DNA of 64,000 nucleotides from Sphingomonas sp. LY54 (GCF_035594035.1 NZ_CP141588.1:2820501-2884500); one strand, 5' to 3'; counted from the stretch's first letter, positions 37,208-48,661 are shown. The notes: generated from the letters alone by a model not told the origin. A program made the numbers and translations.

Positions 37208-37636
37208 ATGGAACCTCCCCGAGGAAGAGGGCAGACAGACGAGCTGTCCATCTCGACGATCGGGCCGGAGGTCGTGGTAACCGGCACCATCGAGAGCGAT
37301 GCGCAGCTGAGAATCGATGGTCGGGTGGTCGGCGACGCCATATGCTCGGCGATCTTTATCGGGGAGGAGGGGACCTTCGCGGGGAGGATTTATGCTGGCC
37401 TGGTGGAAGTAAGCGGGCAGGTCGAGGGGGCGATTCAGGCCAACGAGCTCATCGTCGAGTCCAAGGCACGCATCATCGCCGACATAAGCTATCTGCGCCT
37501 GCGGGTCGCGAGTGGAGGCCGGCTCGAAGGCGAGCTCGCAAGACGGCCCCCGCGGGGCCCGCCGGAAACGTGCAATTTGCGCTTGATACGCAACGGCGTA
37601 ACCGAAGGCACATCGTGTATGTCGCCGACTGAATGA
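37208..37636 (+). CDS. Bactofilin B
   Basis: A 142-aa bactofilin paralogous to bactofilin A, with the same repeat order: VVVTGTIESDAQLRIDGRVV, GDAICSAIFIGEEGTFAGRI, LVEVSGQVEGAIQANELIV and RIIADISYLRLRVASGGRL. ATG 37208 is used because similarity to bactofilin A begins there. The next gene starts 10 bases after its stop with a GAGGGAGG ribosome site, so the two form an operon. Paired bactofilins often co-polymerise; that is known for the family, not shown here. Confidence 0.93.
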   Translation: MEPPRGRGQTDELSISTIGPEVVVTGTIESDAQLRIDGRVVGDAICSAIFIGEEGTFAGRIYAGLVEVSGQVEGAIQANELIVESKARIIADISYLRLRVASGGRLEGELARRPPRGPPETCNLRLIRNGVTEGTSCMSPTE

Positions 37637-37646
37637 GGGAGGCCTT

Positions 37647-38027
37647 ATGTCCCTGGGTTACTGGTCTGGGCGATCGAACGGCGAGACCGGCCGACCGGCG
37701 GCGATCGAGCCCCATTTGACGCCGCACGAGGCGTTCGTCGAGATCGGAGAGATCATGCTTCTCACCGCGAGCGACCATGCGGCCCCGCGGATGTCCGCGG
37801 TACGTTACACATGGTGCCGCAGCGCGCTGATCGAAAACGGCCTTCGCTCTGCCGTGCCGGGCTTTTTGGTCCAGTGCGTTTCGCTCGACAAATTCCACGA
37901 TTTCATCAGTCTCCTCGACCCGGATCCGAAAGTCCGGGTCGCCTTCGTTGAGGCGGGGCTCGCCGGATCTCGGGATGCGCTCGACGTACGGAGGGACTAT
38001 GACGTGTTCGGGAATGACGATTTCTAA
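37647..38027 (+). CDS. Hypothetical protein in the bactofilin operon
   Basis: A 126-aa soluble protein I do not recognise. It has a Cys at CRSALIENGL and another at LVQCVSLDKFHDFI, and an acidic C terminus (DYDVFGNDDF). A strong GAGGGAGG precedes the ATG, and the 10-base spacing to bactofilin B indicates co-transcription. No membrane segment or signal peptide. No counterpart remains beside bactofilin A. Confidence 0.75.
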   Translation: MSLGYWSGRSNGETGRPAAIEPHLTPHEAFVEIGEIMLLTASDHAAPRMSAVRYTWCRSALIENGLRSAVPGFLVQCVSLDKFHDFISLLDPDPKVRVAFVEAGLAGSRDALDVRRDYDVFGNDDF

Positions 38028-38090
38028 TGCGCGGGTTCCGTATCGGCGCGGTGCGATGACCCCGCACGCCGGCGTCGAAGGAGGCGGGCC

Positions 38091-38381
38091 ATGGGCCTTT
38101 TCTGCCGGTTAGGACGACATCGTGCGAAGCCCATGCCGAAATGGAACGACGGCTATTATTTCTCGCAATGCCGACGGTGCGGCGTCGATCTCATGCGCGC
38201 CAGTTTTGGAAGGTGGGTAGAGGTCGAGGGCTTCCGCGTGGTCGTGAAGCCCGCGAAGCTGGATCCCCTGATCGCGGCGGACATGGATCTGGCTGCTGCG
38301 CGCGGGAAGAGCAGCCCGCGGACGTGCAGGCGCCGGGCGGGAACCATCGGCGCGGCGCCTGGGTCAGCGGCCCGCAGATGA
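38091..38381 (+). CDS. Small Cys-x2-Cys (zinc-ribbon-like) protein
   Basis: A 96-aa basic protein with one CRRCG knuckle near residue 27 and a conserved core FSQCRRCGVDLMRASFGRW followed by a hydrophobic strand (FRVVVKPAKL). With the Cys near residue 5 it might bind a metal. GGAGG precedes the ATG. Its stop overlaps the next start (ATGA). The interrupted gene at 36548-36859 is its paralogue. Function unknown. Confidence 0.75.
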   Translation: MGLFCRLGRHRAKPMPKWNDGYYFSQCRRCGVDLMRASFGRWVEVEGFRVVVKPAKLDPLIAADMDLAAARGKSSPRTCRRRAGTIGAAPGSAARR

Positions 38382-38911
38382 CCACTAACGATGCTCGTAC
38401 TGAAGAAAGCGGCGTCGTTGCGAGCTTATCAGACCATCTCGCTCCGCCCGGCGTGTGTCCGAGCGGCATCGCTCCTGTTGCCTACCGTTCAAGCAAACCA
38501 ACTCTCGCCCGGACCAGGTCAGCCGAACATGTCGGCGTCGACGGGGAAACCGTTGGTCACCTTCACCCCGCAGCATCCGGTCCGATACCGGAGCCTGAGC
38601 TGCGGCCCGATTGCCCGAGCCCACACGGCATTTCCCATTTGGAAGCTCCGCTGGCAGCCGATGGGATGCCGCAGCCCGTTGCGCCGAACATCCCGTTCGC
38701 GGGCCGTGCCGGTTACCGTCCGGCGATCCCTGACTTCATGGAGGAGGACGGGCAGAGCGCATGGGATTCCATGACGGCCGACGGCCAAAGCGATCGGGGC
38801 CAGTACAAGGCCATCGGCCACTACGCTGGGGCAGGGCATGAGACGCTTTCTCGTCAATTGGCGGCACTCGACGGGAATAAGGATGCGGCAAGTGCGGGCG
38901 CTGCGGATTGA
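38378..38911 (+). CDS. Hypothetical proline/glycine-rich protein
   Basis: A 177-aa protein, coupled to the Cys-x2-Cys gene by an ATGA overlap, which is the main reason to believe it. It is low in hydrophobic residues and rich in Pro, Gly and Asp, probably largely disordered; no domain recognised. A competing frame at 38391-38774 has a less convincing start. Confidence 0.5.
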   Translation: MTTNDARTEESGVVASLSDHLAPPGVCPSGIAPVAYRSSKPTLARTRSAEHVGVDGETVGHLHPAASGPIPEPELRPDCPSPHGISHLEAPLAADGMPQPVAPNIPFAGRAGYRPAIPDFMEEDGQSAWDSMTADGQSDRGQYKAIGHYAGAGHETLSRQLAALDGNKDAASAGAAD

Positions 38912-39061
38912 GGCGTTTCCCAACCGAGCGTCGCGCCGTCTTGGAAAGCTGCTCTTGCCCAACTGACGGCAATCGTAAGTCGCGGTGCTCGATCGGCGGA
39001 TGCTGCCCCGCAGCCCAACGAAGGAGAATGGGAGCAGCCCATTGGAATTGTTTGAGGGAAG

Positions 39062-39120
39062 TGGGCCGGAGACGGGGGGATCAGTGCCTCCGGCCCAGGT
39101 CACGGCGGCGGGCCGTGACC
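39062..39120 (+). other. Two adjacent perfect hairpins
   Basis: TGGGCCGGAG (39062-39071) pairs with CTCCGGCCCA (39088-39097), then immediately GGTCACGGC (39098-39106) pairs with GCCGTGACC (39112-39120). They lie between the bactofilin-linked operon and the Crp-type gene. No T-run follows, so they may be a Rho-dependent end, an mRNA stabiliser or a leader structure. Confidence 0.6.
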
Positions 39121-39226
39121 TGCTATACTTACCGTGTTTCAATGCGTGATGAAAGCATTCGCTGCATTTACTGACGAAAAATAAGATAATGAGCAGTCGA
39201 AGGACATAGCCTATATTATCCGAGCG

Positions 39227-40024
39227 ATGGAATCGGCGTCAACTGGACCGTCGTCGGAAAATTTTGGGACAGCGCATATGCATCCGCAGTCCGGTTCGCC
39301 ACTTCAGCCGATGGTGCGCAAGCTCTCCTCCCGCTTCCCATTGGAGCAAAGGGAACAGCAGGCGCTCCTTGATTTGCCGTGCACCGTCCAGGAGCTGCCC
39401 CGCAAGCAAGTGCTGTTCCGCGAAGGTGCGTTCAACGCCGATATCCGGATCCTTCTGTCGGGCCTCGCCTGCTCGTACAGGCCCAGCGGACAGGGCCGGC
39501 GGATCGTCACGGCATTGCATAGCGGCGGGGACATTCTCAACATGAAGGCTGCATTCGCGACCAAAGCCGATGGCGGGGCGTGGATGCTCACGCCGGGCAG
39601 CGTCGCAAATGTGCCTAGCCGGATTTTAGTGGCCCTTGCGCTCGAGGAGCCCCGTCTGGCCGTCGCCCTTTGGCGCGGATCGGTTGAGGGCGAGGCGGCT
39701 GCGCAGGACTGGGCTTCCAATATCGGACGGGACGGGCGCGTCCGGCTGGTCCGTCTGCTCCTCGAGCTGGCGCTCCGAGTCGAGGCGACGGGAGCGGCCA
39801 GCCGCCATCACTTCGACTTACCGTTGACCGTCGACGAGATTGCGGAGGCGATCGGCGTCTGTCCCACCCATGCGAGCCGCCTCTTCCACGACTTGGGCGA
39901 GCTTGGCTTGATCCGGCGGAAGGGCAATCGGATCGAGATCACTGAATGGGAGCGGCTGGTGGAGGTAGGCGAATTCCCCGCACCGGGGTCGACGCCGCCG
40001 CTATTGGCAAGGTGCAATCCATAA
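39227..40024 (+). CDS. Crp/Fnr-family transcriptional regulator
   Basis: A 265-aa protein. A cyclic-nucleotide-binding-like domain covers about residues 35-150 (KQVLFREGAFNADIRILLSG) and a Crp-type winged helix residues 175-250 (LPLTVDEIAEAIGVCPTHAS, RLFHDLGELGLIRRKGNRI). The Arg/Ser cAMP-contact signature is not evident, and no FNR-type Cys cluster is present. The start may be ATG 39227, 39278 or 39311. It probably controls nearby surface genes, but no target is proven. Confidence 0.88.
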   Translation: MESASTGPSSENFGTAHMHPQSGSPLQPMVRKLSSRFPLEQREQQALLDLPCTVQELPRKQVLFREGAFNADIRILLSGLACSYRPSGQGRRIVTALHSGGDILNMKAAFATKADGGAWMLTPGSVANVPSRILVALALEEPRLAVALWRGSVEGEAAAQDWASNIGRDGRVRLVRLLLELALRVEATGAASRHHFDLPLTVDEIAEAIGVCPTHASRLFHDLGELGLIRRKGNRIEITEWERLVEVGEFPAPGSTPPLLARCNP

Positions 40025-40498
40025 GCGCTAGGCACCACCTTGGCCGCCTCGAACCCAGCATAGTGCCGCGTGTTCAAGCGGCGTCGAGATCCAGAAACCT
40101 TTCGGTGCAACCGGACACGCGAGGTCCGCGTTTACATGGCCGCCGATTAAGCCGCGTCGGCCATAGCGCGCTGAAAAGAAAACGTTTCATCAAGGGACGG
40201 CGCAGATGGAGCTCTTGCGTGATTTGCCGGGTTCAGGCTCCCCTGAGCATATCGCGCGTTGCCCTTTTGCGCGAAGTCGCGACGGATAACCGTTCGCCGC
40301 GACCGGCCCCCGCCGCCTCACCGGCGACGGGGGTTGGGCAGACCCGGAGCCCACCTAGGAGGCGCTTCTTTGGGAGTCGCGCGTCTGTGCGAGCGTGCGC
40401 GATCCCTTCATTCTGGTGACAAGGGTGGACCCCGGTGTATATTTGCTTTTCGGTGATGGGCCTCTGGCGGGTCGTCGGGCCTGGTCCTAATGCTCGGC

Positions 40499-40528
40499 GA
40501 CCCGACCCGACCCGACCTGACCCGACCC
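40499..40528. repeat. Pentanucleotide repeat (GACCC)6
   Basis: Six tandem GACCC units, the fourth reading GACCT. The last units can also pair with GGCGGGTCG at 40467-40475 to form a hairpin. Confidence 0.8.
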
Positions 40529-41214
40529 GCCGGGCCTGACTTGAGGTCCGCCGATGAAGGACCGGGCAGTGCGCCTTTGCGGCACTAATCGACAAACGAG
40601 CCTCGGCTACGCTGGGCGCCGCGCCCAAGCGGTCGACCGATGCCACGGAGGCCAATGCCAATTCTCGTCTGAGAAATCGGCCACTTCCGGCTATTTGCAA
40701 GTGAGCGTGTCAAACAGGTGAAGTGCCGCTACATGGCCGGGATCCTGCCGGACCGCCGCCATCTCTCCATTGCCAGTCGTCGCACCAGTTCTCGGATCCC
40801 TGTGCCTATTGGCGGTCGAGTGGGCTTTCTCAGGGCATTCTCGCAGCGAATGATGAAGGCGCAGACTTACCGGTATCGCCTAGCCCGCTCCGCGCCGTTC
40901 TCAATGGCAGCACATAGTTACCAAGCGGGCTTCTCGATCGGCAGCATGGTCGTGACCCAGATGCCGCGACACCCCCGCCCGGCTTCCAAGGTCCGGCCCG
41001 AGAAACTTGAGCAGGTATTTGCGGTTGGCGGATCGACTTCGTGCACGGCGGGTATGGCGGCGGCTATGCCGCAGCAGCCAGGGCTAGCGGAACGTCTGCC
41101 TCCGGTCAGCTTCAGCCGAAAAGCAGCCAGCCCGCTTCCGGCCAATTACTGCCAGAATCTCTAGGGGGCACGCTGAGGAGCAGCCGGCCGCCGGATTGCC
41201 AGCAGACGCTCCCT

Positions 41215-41512
41215 TCAGAGCCTGAAGTAAGCGTCTGCGAGGTGCTCCAGATTTTGCGCCAGCAGATAGGCTCGTACGTCCCTTATCCGGTCGGTCCTAG
41301 AGCGGGCCTTGCGTCGAGCGGTGATCGGCTTGCGAACAGCGTCGCATTATTCGGGTCATCATCCAGCTGTCCGTCTGGTCGGAACCTGGCAGCAGCGAGT
41401 TGATCCCCTCGAAGATGTCGAGGAGCATGGATTTCAGCTGCTGCGGAAGCTCGCTGCTGCCCGCGTCCCATCCGAGGATCGAGTTGTGCGTCGAGGACCG
41501 TATTACGCGCTC
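41215..41512 (-). pseudogene. Possible gene remnant, unknown family
   Basis: Two abutting minus-strand segments look like protein: SMLLDIFEGINSLLPG with DSWMMTRIMRR, then in the next frame TDRIRDVRAYLLAQNLEHLA ending at 41215. The codon choice (mostly G/C third bases) and helical character suggest one former gene with a frameshift near 41.33 kb. No intact start. I do not recognise the family. Confidence 0.3.
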
Positions 41513-41776
41513 TCAGTCGTTTTCGTGAACTCGCTTCGGGACCCACATCGCACTGCGCGGGCGGCCCAGATTTGGAATTTCAATGGCCCCAGCGGTCGGA
41601 AACAGCCTTGCCAGATTGTGACAATGAGCTGTACCAGCAACCTGTGCAGCAAGGTGCTGCGCGCGAGTAAAATCAAGCACTTAGACGCTGGTGGAATTGG
41701 CTGAGAATCCTGCCGCCCCAGCCAATTAGCTCTGCAGCCCTGTATCCGGTGCCCCGCCCTCTTGGGCGAGTTCTCG

Positions 41777-42877
41777 TCACTCCTGAGGTTTCGTTGGCCC
41801 CTTGAGACCGGCCAGCGGTATGAGCGCCGACCGAAAGCGGGGTTTGTCCTTGCAGCCTTTGCGGTCGCCGTCGTCGCTCAGCACCAGGAGCTGTCCCGGG
41901 GTGGTGGACGGCATCAGCATGGCTTCGCCGATCAGGCCTGCCGGCAGGTCGCGGAGATAGACTCCGGCCTTGTCGCCAAGGTGCCAGCGGTAGAGACGGA
42001 AGGTGCCGCCGTCGCCGACGGGCCCGGCCGCGATCAGATAGTCGTCGCTTCCGGGCATGCGCGCGATGCTGCGAATGCCGAGGCCGCCCAAGTCCACGCC
42101 CATGGCTGCGCCGAACTTTGCCTTGGGGACGGATGCGCCGCGCGCCACGCCGGCGGTAATCTCCGGCCCGTTCAGCAACGGCACTACCAGCGCCTTGCCC
42201 AACCGCACGGGGCTTCGGAAGCCAAGCAGCAGGGTGTCGCCCGGGCCGGCGGCAAGGCCCTCTATATTGAAGCCGCCTTCAGCGTGACGGCGCATCGCCT
42301 CGGCTGAAAAAGCGGGCTGGGCCGGCGCGGCATCCTGGCCTTTCTCCGCCTTGGGTGGCAGTTCGTCCTTGGTCAGGCCGGTCTCCGGTGTGCGCGTCGC
42401 GGCGTCCTCGAGCGCCCATTCGCTTCCCTTCATGGCTTCGAGGAGGTCTTCGCGAAGCCCGTCATAGGCCCGCCCCACCGGGACGGCGGCGGCGCCTGGC
42501 CCGGCCGACAGGCGCGTCCTGAAGAGCTTGAGGCGCTCGCGCTTGACGTTGGCCTTCTTGGTCAGGCTGTGGGACGTGATCCAGAAGCCGGTGTCGCCGA
42601 TCCGCGTCGCTCCCTCGATGTCCGGAGCCTCTTCGGGATCGCCGCCAAGGAAGGCGGTGAGGGGAACCGTGCCGGCCGGCGAATGGTCGCCCAGACGGTA
42701 CAGATGGAGCGAATAGCTGTCGTCGTCGGCGACGGCGATGGTTCCTGCGCCCGCATCGAGTGCGGCCGAGGCCTCGCACATGCCGGCAAAATCCGTCGGC
42801 GGCTCGGCGGCTATCGCCGTTCCTCCCGCCAGGCCCCACAAGAGCCATGCACGCCACATGTCCGCGCTATGTGCCAT
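41777..42877 (-). CDS. DUF3616 domain protein, secreted
   Basis: A 366-aa protein with a signal peptide (WRAWLLWGLAGGTAIA). It shows the DUF3616 pattern: IAVADDDSYSLHLYRLGD, APDIEGATRIGDTGFWITSH, GGFNIEGLAAGPGDTLLLGF and VLSDDGDRKGCKDK near the end. It is probably a beta-propeller-like periplasmic protein; function of the family is unknown. It is transcribed alone. Confidence 0.85.
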   Translation of the reverse strand: MAHSADMWRAWLLWGLAGGTAIAAEPPTDFAGMCEASAALDAGAGTIAVADDDSYSLHLYRLGDHSPAGTVPLTAFLGGDPEEAPDIEGATRIGDTGFWITSHSLTKKANVKRERLKLFRTRLSAGPGAAAVPVGRAYDGLREDLLEAMKGSEWALEDAATRTPETGLTKDELPPKAEKGQDAAPAQPAFSAEAMRRHAEGGFNIEGLAAGPGDTLLLGFRSPVRLGKALVVPLLNGPEITAGVARGASVPKAKFGAAMGVDLGGLGIRSIARMPGSDDYLIAAGPVGDGGTFRLYRWHLGDKAGVYLRDLPAGLIGEAMLMPSTTPGQLLVLSDDGDRKGCKDKPRFRSALIPLAGLKGPTKPQE

Positions 42878-43142
42878 CTCGATGCCTTTCGGGCCTGCCT
42901 GCCGTTCCTCATGTCTTGGCTACGCACAACGACGTCCGACGGCGGGAGCGGCGGCGTCCGGTCATGCGGGACTGTCTTCGGTCACGCTCCGGCGTGCCGG
43001 CCCAGGGATCGGCAGCGCTCGCGCGCGACTGCCCGGCCGTCCCCGGCAGGATGACGTAGTTTGCCGGGCGGAGGCAAGCCGCCGAAACGTCCGCTTCGGA
43101 CGAGATTGCGTCCGGCCTCGGTGCGGGTCCGGCCGGGATCGT

Positions 43143-44698
<1,556 letters not shown>

Positions 44699-44715
44699 TG
44701 GCTGCGCGCGCGCCC

Positions 44716-45174
44716 TCAATCCTCGCGCCGCTGGCCGAGCGCGTCGCGCATGGCGAGGCTGGAGTTGATCCGGGTCACGCCGGGGAGGCGGGACAGGACG
44801 TCGCCGTGGATCGTCTCGTAATGGACCGCGCTTTCCACCTCGACACGCAGCCAGTAATCGAACGATCCCGAGACCAGGAAGCATTCCTTCACTTCGGGGC
44901 ATTTGCGCACGGCGCGCTCGAAGCGGGTCAGATATTCCTCGGTCTGGCGCTCGAGCGTGACCTGGATGATCATGTTGACCCGCGCGTCGGCGCCGTCGTT
45001 GCGGCCGAGCACGATCGTGTAGCCGCCGATATAGCCGTCGGCTTCGAGCTGCTTGATGCGACGGTGGCAGGCGGAAGGGGAGAGGCCGACCTCCTCGCCG
45101 ATCTCGGCATGGGTCAGCCGCGCGTTGACCCGCAGCAGCCGCAATATCGCGCGATCCTTGGAATCGAGGCTCAT
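44716..45174 (-). CDS. Lrp/AsnC-family regulator
   Basis: A 152-aa regulator with an N-terminal winged helix (DRAIL to TIVLG; LTHAEIGEEVGLSPSACHRR) and a C-terminal RAM domain (CFLVSGSFDYWLRVEVES). It is divergent from alr-dadA-RidA, as dad regulators usually are, so it is probably the alanine-responsive activator of that operon. Confidence 0.93.
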   Translation of the reverse strand: MSLDSKDRAILRLLRVNARLTHAEIGEEVGLSPSACHRRIKQLEADGYIGGYTIVLGRNDGADARVNMIIQVTLERQTEEYLTRFERAVRKCPEVKECFLVSGSFDYWLRVEVESAVHYETIHGDVLSRLPGVTRINSSLAMRDALGQRRED

Positions 45175-45300
45175 CGAATATTCTCCCGTGTCGCGGCATG
45201 GGCTAAGCGCCCGGCCGGCGAATTGGCAAGGCGGTTCGAATGATTCGCCCCATATTCGACGCCTGTCTCACTATGCTGGGGCGCAATCCGGGGGTCAGCC

Positions 45301-46434
45301 ATGGTCGATGCGGTTCAAGCAGGGGCGACGTTACATATCGACCTCGATGCGCTGGTCGCGAACTGGCGCGCGATCGGGGCCAGCGCCGCGCCCGCGGTCG
45401 CGGCCGCCGTCGTCAAGGCCGACGCCTACGGGCTCGGCGCGGTCCCGGTCGCGCGCGCGCTCGCCGCGGCGGGCTGCCGCCATTTCTTCGTCGCGCATCT
45501 GTCCGAGGCCACGGCGCTGCAGGGGGAATTGCCGGCCGGCGCCGCCCTCTATGTCTTGAACGGCTTGATGCCCGGCGCCGAGGCGGCCTGCGCCGAGGCG
45601 GGGGCGATCCCGGTGCTGAATGCGCTCGACCAGCTCGAGCGCTGGGCTTCGCTCGCCCGCTCGGCCGGCCGCAAGCTTCCGGCGGTGCTGCAGGTCGACA
45701 GCGGGATGTCGCGGCTCGGCCTGGCCGAGGACGAGGCGGCCCGGCTGGTCTCGGAGCCCGAGCGGCTCGACGGCGTCGAGCTGCGCTTCATCATGAGCCA
45801 TTTTGCCTGCGCCGATGTCCCCGATCATCCGGCCAATGCGATGCAGCGCGCGCGCTTCGAGCGTTTCTGCGCGGGCTTTCCGGACGTCAAGCGCGCGCTC
45901 GACAATTCGGCCGGGGCGCTCACCCGCCGCGACACGCATTTCGACCTCGCCCGCCCCGGAATCGCGCTCTACGGCGGCGCGGCGCTCGAAGAGGGCCCCA
46001 ATCCGATGCGGCCGGTCGTCCGCCTCGAGGCACGGATCGCCCAGTTGCGCACGATTCCCGCCGGGGCGGGGGTCGGCTACGGGCTGACCTTCACGGCGGC
46101 GCGCGACACTGTGCTGGCGACGATCCCCGTCGGCTATGCCGATGGCTGGCCGTTCCACCTCGCCAATCGCGGCTCGGCCTTCGTCGCCGGCACGCGCGTG
46201 CCGATCGCCGGGCGCGTGTCGATGGACAGCATGACGGTGGACGTGACCGACGCGCCCGCCGACGCGCTCTATCCCGGCGCCCCGGTCGAGCTGATCGGCC
46301 CGCACCAGTCGCTCGAGGACGTCGCGCGCGACGCCGGCACGATCGCCTATGAAATCCTGACGCGGCTCGGCCATCGCTATGCGCGCGTCTACCATGTGAG
46401 CGGCGCCGCTGCGCCCGACGGAGACCAGTTCTGA
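45301..46434 (+). CDS. alr: Alanine racemase (catabolic, DadX-like)
   Basis: A 377-aa PLP enzyme that interconverts L- and D-alanine. PLP lysine is K39 in [10 protein letters not shown]; the catalytic Tyr lies in GVGYGLTF and the C-terminal motif is [13 protein letters not shown]. The stop overlaps the dadA start by one base. The neighbouring dadA and divergent Lrp point to alanine catabolism more than wall synthesis. Confidence 0.95.
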   Translation: MVDAVQAGATLHIDLDALVANWRAIGASAAPAVAAAVVKADAYGLGAVPVARALAAAGCRHFFVAHLSEATALQGELPAGAALYVLNGLMPGAEAACAEAGAIPVLNALDQLERWASLARSAGRKLPAVLQVDSGMSRLGLAEDEAARLVSEPERLDGVELRFIMSHFACADVPDHPANAMQRARFERFCAGFPDVKRALDNSAGALTRRDTHFDLARPGIALYGGAALEEGPNPMRPVVRLEARIAQLRTIPAGAGVGYGLTFTAARDTVLATIPVGYADGWPFHLANRGSAFVAGTRVPIAGRVSMDSMTVDVTDAPADALYPGAPVELIGPHQSLEDVARDAGTIAYEILTRLGHRYARVYHVSGAAAPDGDQF

Positions 46435-47684
46435 TGCGTATCATCATCTTGGGCGGCGGCGTCGTCGGCGTCACCTCGGCCTGGTATCTGGCGCAGGCGG
46501 GGCACGAGGTCGTCGTCGTCGACCGCCAGGGCGGGCCCGCGCTGGAGACCAGCTTCGCCAATGCCGGCGAGATTTCGCCGGGCTACGCCTCGCCCTGGGC
46601 GGCGCCCAACATCCCGGCCAAGGCGGCGCGCTGGCTGATGATGAAGCACGCGCCGCTGATCATCCGCCCGCAGCTCGACATGGCGATGGTGCGCTGGCTG
46701 ACGGCGATGCTGATGAACTGCACGGCCGATGCCTATCGCACCAACAAGGAGCGGATGGTCCGGCTCGCCGAGTTCAGCCGCGACCAGCTGATCGCGCTGC
46801 GCGCCGAGACCGGCATTGCCTATGACGAGCGCGCGCAGGGCACGCTGCAATTGTTCCGCAAGCAGAGCCAGCTCGACGGCGCCGACGCCGACATGGAGGT
46901 GCTGCGCGCCGACGGCGTGCCGTTCGAATTGCTCGACCGGGCCGGCTGCATCGCCGCCGAGCCGGGCCTGGCCTATAGCGACGTGCCGTTCGTCGGCGGG
47001 CTGCGGCTGCCGCTCGACGAGACCGGCGACTGCTTCAAATTCACCAACAAGCTTGCCGGGATGGCCGAGGCGCGCGGCGTCGAATTCCGCTTCGGCACCG
47101 CGATCCGGCGGCTGGTCCGATCGGGCGGCGCGGTCAGCCATGTCGAGACCGATGGCGGCGATCTGAAGGGCGACGCTTTCCTGGTGGCGATGGGCAGCTA
47201 TTCGCCGTTGCTTGTCGCGCCGGTCGGCATCCGGCTGCCGGTCTATCCGGTGAAGGGCTATTCGATCACCATGCCGATCGTCGACGAGGCGCGCGCGCCG
47301 GTCTCGACGGTGCTCGACGAGAGCTACAAGGTCGCGATCACCCGGCTCGGCGATCGCATCCGGGTCGGCGGCATGGCCGAGATTTCGGGCTACAACAATG
47401 TCCTGCGGCCGGCGCGGCAGGCGACGCTCGAACATTCGGCGCGCTCGCTCTTTCCCGGCTCGGGCGGCGATGCAGGTGCGAGCTTCTGGTCGGGCCTGCG
47501 GCCGATGACCCCGGACAGCACGCCGGTGATCGGCCCCACCAAATATTCCAACCTCTTCCTCAACACCGGACACGGCACGCTCGGCTGGACGATGGCGTGC
47601 GGATCGGGCCATGTCATCGCCGACATGATGAGCGGCCGCGCGCCCGCGATCCGCACCAACGACCTTTCGATCAGCCGCTACTGA
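46434..47684 (+). CDS. dadA: D-amino acid dehydrogenase DadA
   Basis: A 416-aa FAD enzyme oxidising D-alanine to pyruvate and ammonia, passing electrons to the respiratory chain. It has the Rossmann start [20 protein letters not shown], the motif [20 protein letters not shown] and the C-terminal [18 protein letters not shown]. It overlaps alr (TGATG). Confidence 0.96.
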   Translation: MRIIILGGGVVGVTSAWYLAQAGHEVVVVDRQGGPALETSFANAGEISPGYASPWAAPNIPAKAARWLMMKHAPLIIRPQLDMAMVRWLTAMLMNCTADAYRTNKERMVRLAEFSRDQLIALRAETGIAYDERAQGTLQLFRKQSQLDGADADMEVLRADGVPFELLDRAGCIAAEPGLAYSDVPFVGGLRLPLDETGDCFKFTNKLAGMAEARGVEFRFGTAIRRLVRSGGAVSHVETDGGDLKGDAFLVAMGSYSPLLVAPVGIRLPVYPVKGYSITMPIVDEARAPVSTVLDESYKVAITRLGDRIRVGGMAEISGYNNVLRPARQATLEHSARSLFPGSGGDAGASFWSGLRPMTPDSTPVIGPTKYSNLFLNTGHGTLGWTMACGSGHVIADMMSGRAPAIRTNDLSISRY

Positions 47685-47702
47685 CCCACAGGAGACATTG
47701 AG

Positions 47703-48053
47703 ATGACGATCACCCGCTTCGACCAGGGGCCGCGCATGAGCCAGGCCGTCATCCATGGCGATACTATCTACCTTGCCGGCCAGGTCGGCGCGCCCGGCGA
47801 GAGCGTCACCGCCCAGACCCAGGCGGTGCTGGCCGAGATCGAGGACATTCTCGCTCAGGTCGGCAGCGACAAGAACCACCTGCTCCACGCCACGATCTGG
47901 CTCGCCGACATGGCCGACTTCGCCGAGATGAACGCGGTGTGGGACGCTTGGATCGCCGGCTCTCCGGCGCCCGCGCGCGCGACGGGCGAGGCCAAGCTGG
48001 CCACGCCTGATTACAAGGTCGAGATCATCGTCACCGCCGCCAAAGCGCGCTGA
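47703..48053 (+). CDS. RidA-family enamine/imine deaminase
   Basis: A 116-aa YjgF/RidA-family protein (IYLAGQVGAPGESVTAQTQA). The conserved C-terminal Arg falls in APARATGEAKL. It would hydrolyse reactive 2-imino acids released by DadA; location 18 bases after dadA fits that role. Confidence 0.92.
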   Translation: MTITRFDQGPRMSQAVIHGDTIYLAGQVGAPGESVTAQTQAVLAEIEDILAQVGSDKNHLLHATIWLADMADFAEMNAVWDAWIAGSPAPARATGEAKLATPDYKVEIIVTAAKAR

Positions 48054-48077
48054 CCCGAGGCGGGAACCGCGCGGCCG

Positions 48078-48563
48078 TCAGGCCGCGGCCGTCCAGTCGA
48101 TCGCCGATCCGGTAAGCTCGAGGAACAGCGCCTCGATGCGGCGCTTCAGGTCCTCGGGGAAGAACGGCTTCAATATGAAGCTGTTGACGCCGAGCTCGTC
48201 GGCTTTCTCAACGACCGCCTCGTTGGCGGCGCCGCTCAGCATGATGAAGCCGGTCTTGTCGAGCGCGGAGTCCTGGCGGACCGCCTTCAGGAACTGCAGG
48301 CCGTGCATCTTCGGCATGTCGTAATCGGCGATGATCAGATCGGGCCGCTGCGACTGCGCGAGCGGCAGCGCCTCGGCCCCGTCCCGCGCCGCATAGATCT
48401 GGGTGAAGCCCATCTTCTCGAGGGTGCGGCGCACCAACGCGCGCATCATCTCCTCGTCGTCGACGATCATCACGCGGATCGCGGACGGCGGCACGGGCGC
48501 GCCGGCGGCGCGCTTCGCGCCGTCGGAATGCGGCGGGTTTGTATGATCGTCGGATGGGGTCAT
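48078..48563 (-). CDS. CheY-like single-domain response regulator
   Basis: A 161-aa protein: a 28-residue polar leader, then a receiver domain with the acidic pair in VMIVDDEEMM, phospho-acceptor Asp in LIIADYDMPKMHG, Ser in FIMLSGAA and Lys in FILKPFFPEDL. No output domain. The partner kinase is not identified here. Confidence 0.92.
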   Translation of the reverse strand: MTPSDDHTNPPHSDGAKRAAGAPVPPSAIRVMIVDDEEMMRALVRRTLEKMGFTQIYAARDGAEALPLAQSQRPDLIIADYDMPKMHGLQFLKAVRQDSALDKTGFIMLSGAANEAVVEKADELGVNSFILKPFFPEDLKRRIEALFLELTGSAIDWTAAA

Positions 48564-48661
48564 AAGGCGGCTAAGCCACGGGCGCGCTTTCTATTCTGTT
48601 ACCTCCCAATTAGGGGTTTCCGCGCGCGCGGCAAGTTCGGTGGTGGGCGGCGGAGGAAGGG

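Larger units (their letters stand above)
40025..41776. other. 1.75 kb of apparently decayed DNA
   Basis: No frame here reads like a complete known gene. Noted within it: a pentanucleotide repeat at 40499-40528 and a coding-looking but broken stretch on the minus strand at 41215-41512. I see no IS terminal repeats. This region separates the surface-polysaccharide region from ordinary chromosome and may mark an old insertion or deletion scar. Confidence 0.5.

Noticed and set aside
40167..40190. Third copy of the bactofilin promoter block (GAAAAGAAAACGTTTC)
   Set aside because: Only the A-rich first part matches; no -35/-10 pair at the right spacing and no gene follows.
40718..41164. Possible 148-aa gene
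   Set aside because: No start signal, no family resemblance and a composition unlike its neighbours; it lies in a region that looks decayed.
44716..45199. N-terminal extension of the eCIS-like frame across the Lrp gene
   Set aside because: The Lrp reading frame is clearly the coding one there; the extension is Arg/Pro-rich shadow sequence.
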